Source of the DNA: Muricomes sp049840515 | Lineage (GTDB): Bacteria; Bacillota; Clostridia; Lachnospirales; Lachnospiraceae | Length of the DNA stretch: 18,784 nt | Direction of reading: 5' to 3' | Assembly: GCA_049840515.1 (NCBI GenBank) | Contig: JASGKW010000004.1 | Coordinates: 1 to 18,784 of the forward strand | Shown: positions 1 through 8,315 of the stretch, piece after piece | Numbering within the stretch: the first letter of the stretch is position 1 | How the letters are laid out: each line of letters opens with the position of its first letter | The notes under the pieces: generated by a model | Told to the model about the DNA's origin: nothing | Seen by the model: only the letters and a program-made list of their open reading frames with translations | Databases searched by the model: none | Program-made: the position numbers and the translations under genes

Positions 1-2
1 TG

Positions 3-122
3 CTCAAGATTCATGACTATGATGATTTATTTGAGGAATATAAAAGGCTGCTGCCTGAAATAAGGAGGAACTTTCCAAATGAACAAAAAGGACAAAATTA
101 TTCCAATTTTCTTTACCATTGA
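3..122 (+). CDS. C-terminal end of an unidentified upstream gene (partial)
   Basis: An open frame enters from the left edge and stops at TGA 120-122. It encodes about 39 residues, rich in Asp, Glu, Lys and Tyr, and looks more like real protein than the other two frames (one ends at TAA 61-63, the other at TGA 14-16). If real, it overlaps the start of the next gene by 44 bases, and the AAGGAGG ribosome binding site at about 62-68 lies inside it. Such a long overlap is unusual. Given the single-base frameshifts elsewhere in this window, the true stop could instead be the TAA at 61-63. The family is not recognisable from this fragment. Confidence 0.35.
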   Translation, partial: LKIHDYDDLFEEYKRLLPEIRRNFPNEQKGQNYSNFLYH

Positions 123-1041
123 TGACGGCTATACGCCATTTCTGAGCGTGGCTCTTGCATCCATCATTGAAAACGCATCCAAAGCCTATGATTATAAAGT
201 GACCGTATTATGCAATGATTTAAGCCGGCAAAACAGACAGAAGCTTTCCGCTCTTGCCGCCGATAATTTTGACATTCAATTTGTCCCCATGGGAAACCGG
301 CTGGACCACATCAAAGACCGGATTGGCAATCGTCTCAGGGCAGATTATTTCACTCTCACTATTTTTTTCCGGCTGTTCATCCCGGCAATGTTTCCTGAAT
401 ATGACAAAGCCATCTATCTGGACAGTGATATCGCTGTGGCAGGCGACATTTCAGAGCTGTACATGACTGAACTTGGAGACAATTTAATTGCCGCCGTGGC
501 AGACCACTCTGTTGCCGACGTGCCGCCATTTGTGCGCTATATTGAAAATGCTATTGGCATCGACAAATATCATTATATCAATTCCGGTGTGCTGCTGATG
601 AATTTAAAAGAGCTGCGGAAAGCAAAGCTGGAACGGCGTTTCCTGGAACTCATGGACAAGTATCACTTTGACTGCCTCGCCCCCGACCAGGATTATCTTA
701 ACGTGCTTTGCAACGGCAAAATCCTTTATCTTGATGCCTGCTGGAACGCCATGCCCGCCGAAGGAACGGAGCCGATGAAAACGCCGAAGCTTATCCACTA
801 CAACCTGTTTACAAAACCATGGCATTATGAAAATGTGCAGTATGAGTCGTACTTCTGGAACTATGCCGCGAACTCGGCATATCTGCCGGAGATTCTGAAT
901 GCGAAAGCCCAATACAGCGAACGGGAACGGCAGATTGACGGGGAACATCTCGCGTTGATGCTTGCCAGGGCGGAAGAAATTTCCGACATGGAATTAAACT
1001 TCCGGGCGGTGTTTAATTCAGGAAAAGAGGAACGCCTATGA
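79..1041 (+). CDS. Glycosyltransferase family 8 protein
   Basis: A 320-residue GT-A fold, retaining sugar transferase that would move a hexose from a UDP-sugar to an envelope acceptor at the cytoplasmic face. Seen: an N-terminal nucleotide-binding strand (residues 7-30), the metal-binding DSD at 115-117 preceded by YL, the NSG segment at 168-170, PDQDYLN at 202-208, and the C-terminal His240 with KPW at 246-248. This is the usual GT8 order (LgtC/GspA type). Start: ATG 79 is preceded by AAGGAGG with a 10-base spacer. The stop overlaps the start of the acyltransferase gene as ATGA (1038-1041), so the two are probably translationally coupled. Acceptor and sugar cannot be read from sequence. Family call firm; role in glycolipid or surface glycan synthesis inferred. 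Confidence 0.9.
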   Translation: MNKKDKIIPIFFTIDDGYTPFLSVALASIIENASKAYDYKVTVLCNDLSRQNRQKLSALAADNFDIQFVPMGNRLDHIKDRIGNRLRADYFTLTIFFRLFIPAMFPEYDKAIYLDSDIAVAGDISELYMTELGDNLIAAVADHSVADVPPFVRYIENAIGIDKYHYINSGVLLMNLKELRKAKLERRFLELMDKYHFDCLAPDQDYLNVLCNGKILYLDACWNAMPAEGTEPMKTPKLIHYNLFTKPWHYENVQYESYFWNYAANSAYLPEILNAKAQYSERERQIDGEHLALMLARAEEISDMELNFRAVFNSGKEERL

Positions 1042-1901
1042 TTGCAGGCGAAAAAAGAGAAGAAGTAATCAGCAATATTAGGCGCGCGGTGGAAAATGGA
1101 GAATTTCACTGCAAGGTAGAAGTGGATGACCCTTTTCTGACCCCAGAACAGAAACATAGCCTGCTTCAACGATATGTAAAGAAAAGAAAAGCATGGCGCT
1201 TTCAGGTAAATACCTGGATTGCGCGCTGCATTGCAAACACAGCCAGCAAAAAAATAAATGGACGGACGAAAGTCACCGGGCTTAAAAATATAAAAGGAAT
1301 TTCAGGGGGAGCGATTCTGACAAGCAACCATTTTAGTCCCCTCGACAATACCGTGCTCCGCACCCTTGCCCTGAAAATGGGAAAGAAAAAGCTTTGCATC
1401 GTGAGCCACGAAAACAATTTCGCCATGTCCGGATGGATTGGATATTTTATGAATTATACAGACACATTCCCTATCAGCGAGGACAAAAATTATATGACAG
1501 AACATTTTGAGCCGCTGCTGCAATCCTTCCTTGAAAAGAAAAATCTTGTCCTGATTTACCCGGAACAGGAAATGTGGTTCAATTACCGCAAACCCCGCCC
1601 ATTAAAACGGGGTGCATATTACTATGCCGCAAAGTTTGGGGTGCCGGTTATCTCCTGCTTTATTGAAATTCGCAATCGCAACAAGCTGGACATACCTGGA
1701 TTTTACAAAGTCCAGTATATCCTGCACATTCTGCCGGCAATTTTTCCTGACCCTGCAAAAACCATCAGAGAAAACAGCCTTGCTATGTGTGAACAGGACT
1801 ACCGGCAGAAAAAAGGGGCTTATGAAAAAGCTTACCAAAAGCCGCTGGATTATCACTTTGAACCGGATGATATTGCCGGATGGGTTTCTACACCATATTA
1901 A
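1038..1901 (+). CDS. PlsC-like 1-acylglycerol-3-phosphate acyltransferase family protein
   Basis: A 287-residue protein of the LPLAT/PlsC superfamily, which transfers acyl groups to lysophosphatidate or other hydroxyl acceptors at the membrane. Seen: the catalytic NHxxxxD block as NHFSPLD at residues 97-103 (His98, Asp103), a block III variant PEQEMW at 175-180 in place of the usual PEGTRS-type motif, and the GVPVIS block at 201-206. There is no clear N-terminal membrane helix; residues 50-75 are basic and amphipathic. The start overlaps the stop of the GT8 gene by 4 bases. Pairing with a glycosyltransferase and the divergent block III suggest an acceptor other than ordinary lysophosphatidate, perhaps a glycolipid or glycan; that is inference. 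A strong hairpin terminator follows directly. Confidence 0.85.
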   Translation: MIAGEKREEVISNIRRAVENGEFHCKVEVDDPFLTPEQKHSLLQRYVKKRKAWRFQVNTWIARCIANTASKKINGRTKVTGLKNIKGISGGAILTSNHFSPLDNTVLRTLALKMGKKKLCIVSHENNFAMSGWIGYFMNYTDTFPISEDKNYMTEHFEPLLQSFLEKKNLVLIYPEQEMWFNYRKPRPLKRGAYYYAAKFGVPVISCFIEIRNRNKLDIPGFYKVQYILHILPAIFPDPAKTIRENSLAMCEQDYRQKKGAYEKAYQKPLDYHFEPDDIAGWVSTPY

Positions 1902-1936
1902 AACCCAGGCAAGAACTTATCCCTGCCTGGGTTTTT
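1901..1936 (+). terminator. Bidirectional intrinsic terminator between convergent genes
   Basis: An 11-bp perfect stem pairs 1901-1911 with 1924-1934 around a 12-base loop, followed by T at 1932-1936. The stem opens with an A run, so it also gives a T tract on the minus strand. It lies between the plus-strand acyltransferase stop (1899-1901) and the minus-strand gene ending at 1941, so it can serve both. Confidence 0.85.
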
Positions 1937-1940
1937 AATT

Positions 1941-2708
1941 CTATATTTGGTTCATCTCCATGAAGTAATGATAAAACTTCTTTATCTCTTCTTTTCTCTC
2001 ATCATCAAATGTAAGGTTTATCATATCTTCCAATATTCTTTGGATTACTGTATTGGAGATATATTTTATTTCACAGTTTCCCCAACTGTTTAATCTGGCA
2101 TCCTCGGGGAAATAGTTCCAGAAATTCAACTCAGTCTCCTCCTCTTCCCACGAGATTCTATATTTTTCGTGGGCGTCAACCTTGCCATTCTCACACTCCA
2201 GACCTATAAAGTTTTCTGGTGTCATAAAGATTCCAGCTATAGTACGGCCAGATTCCTTCTGCCCCTCCGCTTTCACGGTCACAAGGCAGGCTGAGTTCAT
2301 ATTCAGGTTTTTGGGAATCCTTGGTTTTCCTTTATTCACACCTGACAAATAGGTTCCCGCTGAGGCAGACCAGTCTGTCAGTACATCTTCTATGCTGTTC
2401 ACACACATTCCAAACACTCCGTGAGAGTTTTCTTTCACCTTTAATTTTCTTGCATAATGGCGTCTCAGCTCATCCTTGGTCTTTTCTTCCTGCTCTATGG
2501 CTTTGATGCGGTTCACCTCATCTATTCTGACCTGAATATATTCTCTGATATTCTTATCCGATATGTCAAAAAACTTTTCAAAAGACTCTGGATATGCAAA
2601 TGTCTTTATTCCATATTTGAAATCCACTTGTACCTTATCCGACTGCACCTCTTTGATTGTGCCTGATCCAAATTTTTTATGAGTGACTTTTTTTCCAACA
2701 AGATTCAT
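1941..2708 (-). CDS. Hypothetical protein with N-terminal UvrD/PcrA-like Tudor domain
   Basis: A 255-residue cytoplasmic protein. Residues 1-47 resemble the small SH3/Tudor-like domain at the C terminus of PcrA/UvrD helicases: the pattern GxxVxHxxFGxGxI at 5-18, then VxVDF at 26-30 and a K-F pair near 35-37. In helicases that fold contacts protein or nucleic acid. Residues 50-92 are highly charged and probably helical. Residues 93-255 form a domain I do not recognise, with several Trp and acidic stretches. There is no signal peptide or membrane segment. Start: AAGGAGA lies about 8 bases upstream of ATG 2708. It is a single gene after a terminator, with two weak promoter candidates in its leader. 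Function unknown; the Tudor resemblance is motif-level only. Confidence 0.75.
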   Translation of the reverse strand: MNLVGKKVTHKKFGSGTIKEVQSDKVQVDFKYGIKTFAYPESFEKFFDISDKNIREYIQVRIDEVNRIKAIEQEEKTKDELRRHYARKLKVKENSHGVFGMCVNSIEDVLTDWSASAGTYLSGVNKGKPRIPKNLNMNSACLVTVKAEGQKESGRTIAGIFMTPENFIGLECENGKVDAHEKYRISWEEEETELNFWNYFPEDARLNSWGNCEIKYISNTVIQRILEDMINLTFDDERKEEIKKFYHYFMEMNQI

Positions 2709-2746
2709 TTTCTTTCTCCTTCACTTGAAATTATTTTCTATAATAT

Positions 2747-2803
2747 AAAAAAAGAAAGGCTTTCCATAACACACTTGAAGCATGATACCAAAAGCCCTTC
2801 TTT
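2747..2803 (-). terminator. Intrinsic terminator or leader attenuator upstream of the Tudor-like gene
   Basis: A 13-bp stem with one G-U pair joins 2791-2803 to 2751-2763 (27-base loop). Read on the minus strand it is followed by seven T at 2753-2747. It could end transcription from the upstream minus-strand genes, or act within the leader of the gene starting at 2708 if the upstream promoter is real. Confidence 0.7.
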
Positions 2804-2841
2804 CATAAGACGGTTCTTTTCTGTTCAATTTACCTTACTCT

Positions 2842-2870
2842 AGTTTACCATGTAATTTCCGCTTTGTCAA
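2842..2870 (-). promoter_or_regulatory. Candidate promoter with perfect -35
   Basis: On the minus strand TTGACA (2870-2865) is followed after 17 bases by TAAACT (2847-2842), a 4/6 match to the -10 consensus. Transcription would start near 2835 and give a leader of about 127 bases through the 2747-2803 hairpin. The -35 box lies in one arm of an inverted repeat (2863-2887). A second weak -10 (TATATT, 2747-2742) lies after the hairpin. Confidence 0.4.
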
Positions 2871-2887
2871 GTTTATAGCTTGACAAA
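2863..2887. repeat. 9-bp inverted repeat (possible operator)
   Basis: TTTGTCAAG at 2863-2871 and CTTGACAAA at 2879-2887 are perfect inverted copies with a 7-base centre. The stem is AT-rich and no T tract follows on either strand, so a terminator is unlikely. Each arm contains TTGACA, and one arm is the -35 of the candidate promoter at 2842-2870, a position suited to a repressor site. It begins 19 bases after the stop at 2907. Confidence 0.4.
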
Positions 2888-2906
2888 CAAACTTTAGCCA
2901 TTATCT

Positions 2907-3314
2907 TTAACTTCTTTTTACAAATGTGGTGCTGCATTTTGGGCAGCGAACCTCTATCTTCCCTTTGCCCCTGGGGACGCGGATTTTTTGTTTACAGGTT
3001 GGGCATTTGTAAATGTGGTGAGTTCTTCTCTGCAGTAACCCACTTTTCTGGCGTTGAAAAAAACTGCGTATCTTATATGTTCTCGCCATAAACATCTGAT
3101 TTTCTGTATATCTCTTTGAAACATTTTTTGAAAACATCCTAAAATAACAATAAATAATTAAGAGCCAGCCCACTGTATAGCAAACAGGATTTAGAATATT
3201 CCCCTCAAACACAGAGGAAACCAATACCACCACGAGGCCTGCGATAAGCAGAAATTTAGAAAATGTGTCTATTCCACATCTTCCATACATAAACCTTGTC
3301 AATTTTTCTTTCAT
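2907..3314 (-). CDS. Small membrane protein with C-terminal zinc ribbon
   Basis: A 135-residue protein with two predicted membrane helices (about 20-36 and 42-60), a basic cytoplasmic linker, and a C-terminal zinc ribbon with Cys104-x2-Cys107 and Cys124-x2-Cys127. A longer GTG-started frame to 3374 is open. I chose ATG 3314 because an AAGGAT ribosome binding site lies 9 bases upstream and because an extended -10 promoter (TGATATAAT, 3354-3346) lies inside the longer reading. With that promoter the leader is about 25 bases. It follows the SGNH hydrolase gene but can be transcribed independently. The zinc ribbon may sense metal, bind nucleic acid or mediate contacts; no specific function can be assigned. 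Confidence 0.75.
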   Translation of the reverse strand: MKEKLTRFMYGRCGIDTFSKFLLIAGLVVVLVSSVFEGNILNPVCYTVGWLLIIYCYFRMFSKNVSKRYTENQMFMARTYKIRSFFQRQKSGLLQRRTHHIYKCPTCKQKIRVPRGKGKIEVRCPKCSTTFVKRS

Positions 3315-3345
3315 TAATTTACCATCCTTGCTTTTCATTCCGTAC

Positions 3346-3376
3346 ATTATATCACAAATCTTCCTCAAATTCACAA
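3346..3376 (-). promoter_or_regulatory. Extended -10 promoter for the zinc-ribbon membrane protein
   Basis: On the minus strand TATAAT at 3351-3346 is preceded by TG plus one base, an extended -10 element. A weak -35 (TTGTGA, 3376-3371) lies 19 bases away. The expected start is near 3339, about 25 bases before ATG 3314. Confidence 0.55.
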
Positions 3377-3397
3377 TATAATTTTGCGGACTGCTAT

Positions 3398-4477
3398 TTA
3401 ATTCTTACGGTATTTTATCACACCGAGTCCCGCTAAGACTAATATCACAAGGATTCCGCCGGTTATAGCTATATCTGAAGGCAAAAACTTTTCTTTCTCA
3501 GGTGTTTCTTCTGCTGCTTTTTGTTCTTCCGATTTTTGTTTTACAGGCGCCTTTTCCCCAGACTCTTCTGCTGGCTTCTGCTCTGCTGGCTCTTCCCCGT
3601 CATCTTTTCCCTTGATGGCAGAGCCCTCCACCGGATGAGCTATATTGTCCCCTCCCTGAAAAGCTTTTATTTCGGGATAAACCATCTCCGCAATCAACTG
3701 CTGCCCCTCCTGACTGGGATGAAGGCCATCATCCTGAACAAACTGTACGATATCGGAGTCAAAAAGATCAATTACCTGATATCCAAATTCATCCGACCTT
3801 TTTTCTATAATGCTGTTCATATTTTGGATGATTCCCTCCACGACCTTATTCATGGTCCCTGGAAGTTCCATGTTATACACCGGATTGTAGATGTTTGTTA
3901 CTATGATTTGAGCGCTCTCTTTTTTTCGCTCTGTAATCGTCTTCATCGCATCCGTCCACTGATTCTCAAAGGTACTGTAATCCCAATTGTTTAAAGCATC
4001 CACAACTTTCAGGACAAGAAGAGGATTTTTCTTGACTGCCGCCTGAAGCTCTTCCATAGCCTGACCTGCACTTCTTAACTTTTTCTCATCACCTAAAATT
4101 TCCTGGGCCTCCTGTTTGAAGGTATTCAGCAAATCGTTGGAGCCCATTGTTATAAATATAATATCGGCTTCACTCAGACTGTTGAGAACCTCCTCTTTTA
4201 CCAGAACTTTCTCATTTAAATTCTTGGTGTCCAGGCCATTTTTTGCATAATTATGGTAATCGTAGAGAAGGCCATTTTCCTCCGACAGCTGCTCTGTCAG
4301 TATCTGGCCATAACATTTTATCTGGTTTTCCTTATCCGAAGAATACCCTTTTGAAATACTATCCCCCAGAACTGTACAGGAGATTGTACCCTCCCACGCT
4401 TTCGCCGGCTGTTCATACTGCAGGCCAAGCAGTACTGCCAGCATCATTACCGCCATAATTTTCAGGTATTTCTTCAT
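3398..4477 (-). CDS. Secreted SGNH/GDSL-family hydrolase with C-terminal membrane anchor
   Basis: A 359-residue exported esterase/lipase-type hydrolase. Seen: an N-terminal signal peptide or anchor (residues 1 to about 26), block I GDS with catalytic Ser40, block II Gly81 in a KNG context, block III GSND with Asn114, and block V DGLH with Asp250 and His253. All four SGNH catalytic blocks are present. Residues about 290-330 are a Glu/Lys/Pro/Ala-rich stalk, and 338-355 form a hydrophobic helix followed by a basic tail. Product topology: catalytic domain outside, tethered to the membrane. Start ATG 4477 was preferred over ATG 4492 because the signal peptide begins MKKYLK and a GGAAG-type site precedes it. 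It is 31 bases after sbcC and probably co-transcribed. The substrate (acylated glycan, lipid or peptidoglycan acetyl group) is unknown. Confidence 0.88.
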   Translation of the reverse strand: MKKYLKIMAVMMLAVLLGLQYEQPAKAWEGTISCTVLGDSISKGYSSDKENQIKCYGQILTEQLSEENGLLYDYHNYAKNGLDTKNLNEKVLVKEEVLNSLSEADIIFITMGSNDLLNTFKQEAQEILGDEKKLRSAGQAMEELQAAVKKNPLLVLKVVDALNNWDYSTFENQWTDAMKTITERKKESAQIIVTNIYNPVYNMELPGTMNKVVEGIIQNMNSIIEKRSDEFGYQVIDLFDSDIVQFVQDDGLHPSQEGQQLIAEMVYPEIKAFQGGDNIAHPVEGSAIKGKDDGEEPAEQKPAEESGEKAPVKQKSEEQKAAEETPEKEKFLPSDIAITGGILVILVLAGLGVIKYRKN

Positions 4478-4508
4478 ATGTCCCACTTCCATTTCTGTTT
4501 ATTAGTTA

Positions 4509-7145
4509 CTATTCCAGCATCCACCTGGCATGGCTGCCCTGCTCTGTCTTTTTGATTGTAAGTTTCCATTCTATCTGCTCTTTTAATTCATTTACATGAG
4601 AAATAATGCCCACCAGACCTTTTTCCCCGGCAAGCTCCTGTAAAATCTGGATTGCTCTGTCTCTGGCCGTATCATCCAGTGAGCCGAAGCCTTCATCTAC
4701 AAACATCGTTTCCAGACTGATTGCACCGGCGGTATTTTGTACGATATCCGCCAATCCCAGGGCCATCGCCAGAGATGCCATAAAAGATTCTCCTCCGGAT
4801 AAGGTTTTCACATCCCTCACAGAGTCATTGACAAGGTGATAGACATCCAAATCCAGACCTGCCTGTCCCTGGCTGCTCAAATCTTTTATTTCTCTGCACT
4901 GCAAAATAAATTCGTTGGAAGTCATTCTGCCAAGCCTGCGGTTTGCCGCATGGATAATCTGCTTGAAATATTTCCGTTGGACATAAGTTTCAAAATCCAG
5001 CTTCACACTGCCGCTTAAAGTTCCGTTGGCGGTCCGGCTGAGATTGCTTACCATCTCATACTGTTTTGTCAATCCATCCTTATGGGCAAAATACTTTTCT
5101 AACTTTATTCTGGCTTCCCTGTTTTTCTGATTCTGGCTGTGGATGGCAAGCCATTTCTCCCGCTGTTCTTTTTGAGAAATAACCAGCACATTCAATTTTT
5201 CCTTCTCCTGGGTCAAATCTGCCTGGGCTTTTCCCTCGCATTGCTGGCAAAATGTTTCATACCGGGTCTTCATCTCAACATACTGTGATTCATATCTGCT
5301 GAGGATTCTCTCTTTTTCTTCCCGCCCTTTTATCCAAATCTTTGCCTGACCATAGCTTTCATAGGATGTAAATTTCTGTGCTTTTAATTCCCCCTGAAAA
5401 TATTCTGCCTCTTCCTTCTGTTTCGTATTCAACTCTTTAAGCTGTTTTTCCTGACTCTCCAAAAGTCCGCTTTTATGCTTAAGTCTTTCCATCAATTCCC
5501 GGAGATGACTTTCCTTTTTTTCAAAATCGTCTCTTTTATTCTTTAAATCAGTTTCAAGCTGACGCAGTTTTTCCCTGACCTGTATTTCCTGGGTTTTTCC
5601 GGCTGTTTCCTCCAGAAGTCTGCTCTCAGATTCTAAACTGCTTTTATATTCCTGAAACTTTTTTTGAATTTCAAAACGTTCCTGCTCTTTTTTATCTCTC
5701 TTCTCTTTCGCGCTCTGCACCATTTCCTGATTTGGAGCGCTCTCAGTCACTCTCGCCTTATAAGGATGAACTGTAGAGCCACACACAGGGCACGGCTGTC
5801 CGTCACACAATTCTTTTGCCAGAATTCCAGCCTGTTCTTCAAAAAAACGCTGATATTTTTCTTCATAATCCACGGCCGCTGTGCGGCACTCTTCCAAAAT
5901 CAGTTCCATTCTCTGTGACTGGCCTTTATACAAATTTTCCAGCTTTTGTATGTTGGCGTATCTGGGCAAAATATCCCGCAGACGAATAATCTGCTGTTGC
6001 ATTTCTGGTTCCGTCGCCAGAAGCTCTTTCTTCTGCTGCTCCAGTTCTTTCTCTTTTGTCTTAGCCTCTTCCGCCTGTTCTGAAATCCATTCCCTTGTCC
6101 CTGCAATGGACTGCTCCAGCTTCTTTTTCTCCTCCGTGGTCCGCTTATACTGCTCTTCCCTCAAGAAAACCTTTTCTGCCCTTGCACCTTCTTCAGTCTG
6201 ACGGCGGAGTTCCTCCATGTCCGTCCGCTGTTCCTCTAATTCTGCCAGCTTTTCTTCTGCTTGTTTTTTTAGCGCAAAAAGACGGTTCAACTCCTCCTGA
6301 TTTGTAATCATGGAGTTCAACTCTTCCACCTGTTTCTGAACTTCCGCCGCCCGCCGCTCCTCGGCAGTCTCCATTTCGTCTCCCTGCCCGCATATCTTCT
6401 GCAATACACTCAGGACATCCTGAGCCGGCGGAAGCTGCAGGGCCAGCAGACTCTTCCACTCATTTTTCTCTTCACTGTCCTCAAATGGCTCCACGCGCTC
6501 CATCTCACGCAGGCAGTCCTTTGTATTATCTTCCAGAAGAATGTAAAACTGTTTTGCCTGTTCCTTCAACTCCTCCTGAACCTGCCAATACAGCTTTGTC
6601 TGAAAAATCCTGGAAAATATCCGTTTCCGCTCTTTTGACTCTGCATGGAGCAATTTCAGAAAATCTCCCTGCGCAATCATGGCAATCTGGGTAAACTGGT
6701 TCACATCCAGCCCCATAATTTCTTCTATTTTACTGTCAATTTCCTTTTTCTTTCCCTGATATTCTCTGCCATCGGGCAAAAATAGGCTTACCTTTGTGGA
6801 TTCCTTTACATACCTTGGAGAGCCGTCAGCCATCTTCCGCTTACCTATCCGCAGATATTCCGGGTTTCTTCTGATTGTATATTCCTGCCCTCTATAAGAA
6901 AAGGTATATTCCACATAAGTGTCCGTGTCTTCCGATGCATACTGGCTGCGCATCATATTGCCATCCCGCCTGCCCCCGCTTGTTCTATCATACAGAGCAT
7001 AAGTAATGGCATCAAAAATTGTGGTTTTTCCCGCACCCGTGTCACCTGTAATCAGAAAAAGACCATTTCTGATTTTTGTAAAATCAATCTCTTCAACGCC
7101 TGCATAAGAGCCAAAAGCAGACATAATAAGCTTTATAGGCCTCAT
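4509..7145 (-). CDS. sbcC: Exonuclease SbcCD, ATPase subunit SbcC (Rad50-like)
   Basis: An 878-residue SMC/Rad50-type ATPase that works with SbcD to cut hairpins and protein-blocked DNA ends during repair. Seen: Walker A GDTGAGKT at 34-41, long coiled-coil arms rich in Glu, Lys and Gln, the zinc hook CPVC at 452-455 near the middle, the ABC signature LSGGE at 782-786, Walker B ending in Asp817-Glu818, the D-loop SLDD at 822-825, and the switch His850. It is shorter than the roughly 1050 residues of E. coli SbcC, with shorter coils. Start: ATG 7145 has AAGGAG upstream and lies one base past the sbcD stop; an in-frame ATG at 7169 inside sbcD is not preferred. Its partner sbcD directly upstream has a frameshift in this sequence. 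Confidence 0.95.
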   Translation of the reverse strand: MRPIKLIMSAFGSYAGVEEIDFTKIRNGLFLITGDTGAGKTTIFDAITYALYDRTSGGRRDGNMMRSQYASEDTDTYVEYTFSYRGQEYTIRRNPEYLRIGKRKMADGSPRYVKESTKVSLFLPDGREYQGKKKEIDSKIEEIMGLDVNQFTQIAMIAQGDFLKLLHAESKERKRIFSRIFQTKLYWQVQEELKEQAKQFYILLEDNTKDCLREMERVEPFEDSEEKNEWKSLLALQLPPAQDVLSVLQKICGQGDEMETAEERRAAEVQKQVEELNSMITNQEELNRLFALKKQAEEKLAELEEQRTDMEELRRQTEEGARAEKVFLREEQYKRTTEEKKKLEQSIAGTREWISEQAEEAKTKEKELEQQKKELLATEPEMQQQIIRLRDILPRYANIQKLENLYKGQSQRMELILEECRTAAVDYEEKYQRFFEEQAGILAKELCDGQPCPVCGSTVHPYKARVTESAPNQEMVQSAKEKRDKKEQERFEIQKKFQEYKSSLESESRLLEETAGKTQEIQVREKLRQLETDLKNKRDDFEKKESHLRELMERLKHKSGLLESQEKQLKELNTKQKEEAEYFQGELKAQKFTSYESYGQAKIWIKGREEKERILSRYESQYVEMKTRYETFCQQCEGKAQADLTQEKEKLNVLVISQKEQREKWLAIHSQNQKNREARIKLEKYFAHKDGLTKQYEMVSNLSRTANGTLSGSVKLDFETYVQRKYFKQIIHAANRRLGRMTSNEFILQCREIKDLSSQGQAGLDLDVYHLVNDSVRDVKTLSGGESFMASLAMALGLADIVQNTAGAISLETMFVDEGFGSLDDTARDRAIQILQELAGEKGLVGIISHVNELKEQIEWKLTIKKTEQGSHARWMLE

Positions 7146-7146
7146 A

Positions 7147-8302
7147 TTATTCTCCTTTCGCTCTCTCAAATATTTGTTCTAAAATCTTCTGCTCCTCTGG
7201 CGACATTTCTTTTCCCTGTATTTCCCTATAAAAATCGTGAAATACTGTCAACGGGTCTGTAATCTCCGCCTCATACTCAAATTCCTCCAGACGTTTCCTG
7301 GTTCTTGCATTATCCATACGGATTTCCAGAATATGAGTGTATACTTTTTCCAACTGCTCCTTTGGCCTGTAGGGGTCTATTTCATCAGTCAGAGTAATGC
7401 TGATATAATCTTCCCTGTTCTGAGGGCTGGCATTCTCAAGAATTTCACGCAAGTTTCCACGCACTCTGCGAACATCCCTAAGTGGATGCAGGGGCAGTAA
7501 TTTCATATGAAAGTCTTCGCCCTTTCCTTTTAGTTCTATCATATGGAGAGCCTTTTTGTGCTCCGACTCACTGACAGAATATTTCAGAAGAGTGCCGCAA
7601 TAGCGGATGAAATCTTCACCCACCTTCTGCGCCCTATGGATGTGTCCCAGAGCTGCATAGTCAAATTTTAACAGAGGGGAAATATCTACGTTATCAATCC
7701 CGCCCACGGAAAACATTTCTGAGTCGCAGGTCTCAGGTACACTTCCCTTACCTGTGTAAAACTGGTGGGATATGAGAATATTTCTCCGATTTCAGGTCTA
7801 TCTCCTCCCGCTCCAGAATCTGTGCCACAGCCTGGCTGTAGTTTTCCGGTGTATTTCCGTCAAACAGATGACGCACATATCCCGGCTTTAAAAAGGGAAG
7901 CAAGTAAAAATCTACCACTCCAAAATTATCCTCAAAAGTCACTTTCTTAAGGTATTCCTCTTTCTCTCCAGGCACTTCACCTGCAATATAAATATTCTGC
8001 CTTCCAAGAATCCGGCTGGCATAATCCAGCCTCTGGGCGGAATCATGATTCCCGCTGATAATCAGCACTGTAACAGAAGGCTCCAGTCCGGCCAGTCTTG
8101 TGAGGAAATCGTCAAATAAAGCCACCGCCTCCGCTGAGGGAACTGATTTGTCATAGACATCACCCGCAATCACAATAGCATCAGGGCGCATTTGCTCCGC
8201 ATAGCCAATCACCTCGTTCAAGATATGCCTCTGATCTTCCAGCAGGCTGTAATGATGTAATTGTCTGCCTATATGCAAATCAGACAAATGGAAAAACCTC
8301 AT
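7147..8302 (-). pseudogene. sbcD: Exonuclease SbcCD, nuclease subunit SbcD (Mre11-like), frameshifted
   Basis: The metallophosphoesterase nuclease partner of SbcC. It is read in two frames: 7748-8302 (184 codons to a stop) and 7147 to about 7782. The N-terminal part carries DLHIG (Asp8, His10), GD with Asp48, and GNHD with Asn85-His86. The downstream frame continues with NILISHQF (His179) and GHIH (His220, His222), so the phosphoesterase motifs are all present across the junction. Dropping one base near 7779-7783, where the minus strand has an AAA run, joins the two as a 384-residue protein, the usual length. RBS AGGGGA precedes ATG 8302. Whether this is a real mutation or an indel error cannot be decided here, but the intact sbcC and undecayed codons favour error. 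Confidence 0.88.
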
Positions 8303-8315
8303 AAAATTCCCCTTT

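Noticed and set aside
3398..3500. Sortase LPxTG anchor on the SGNH hydrolase
   Set aside because: The tail has LPSDI rather than LPxTG; a simple C-terminal membrane helix with a basic tail fits better.
7748..7790. Programmed +1 frameshift in sbcD
   Set aside because: No known slippage signal, stop context or downstream structure, and other unrelated genes nearby show the same kind of one-base break.
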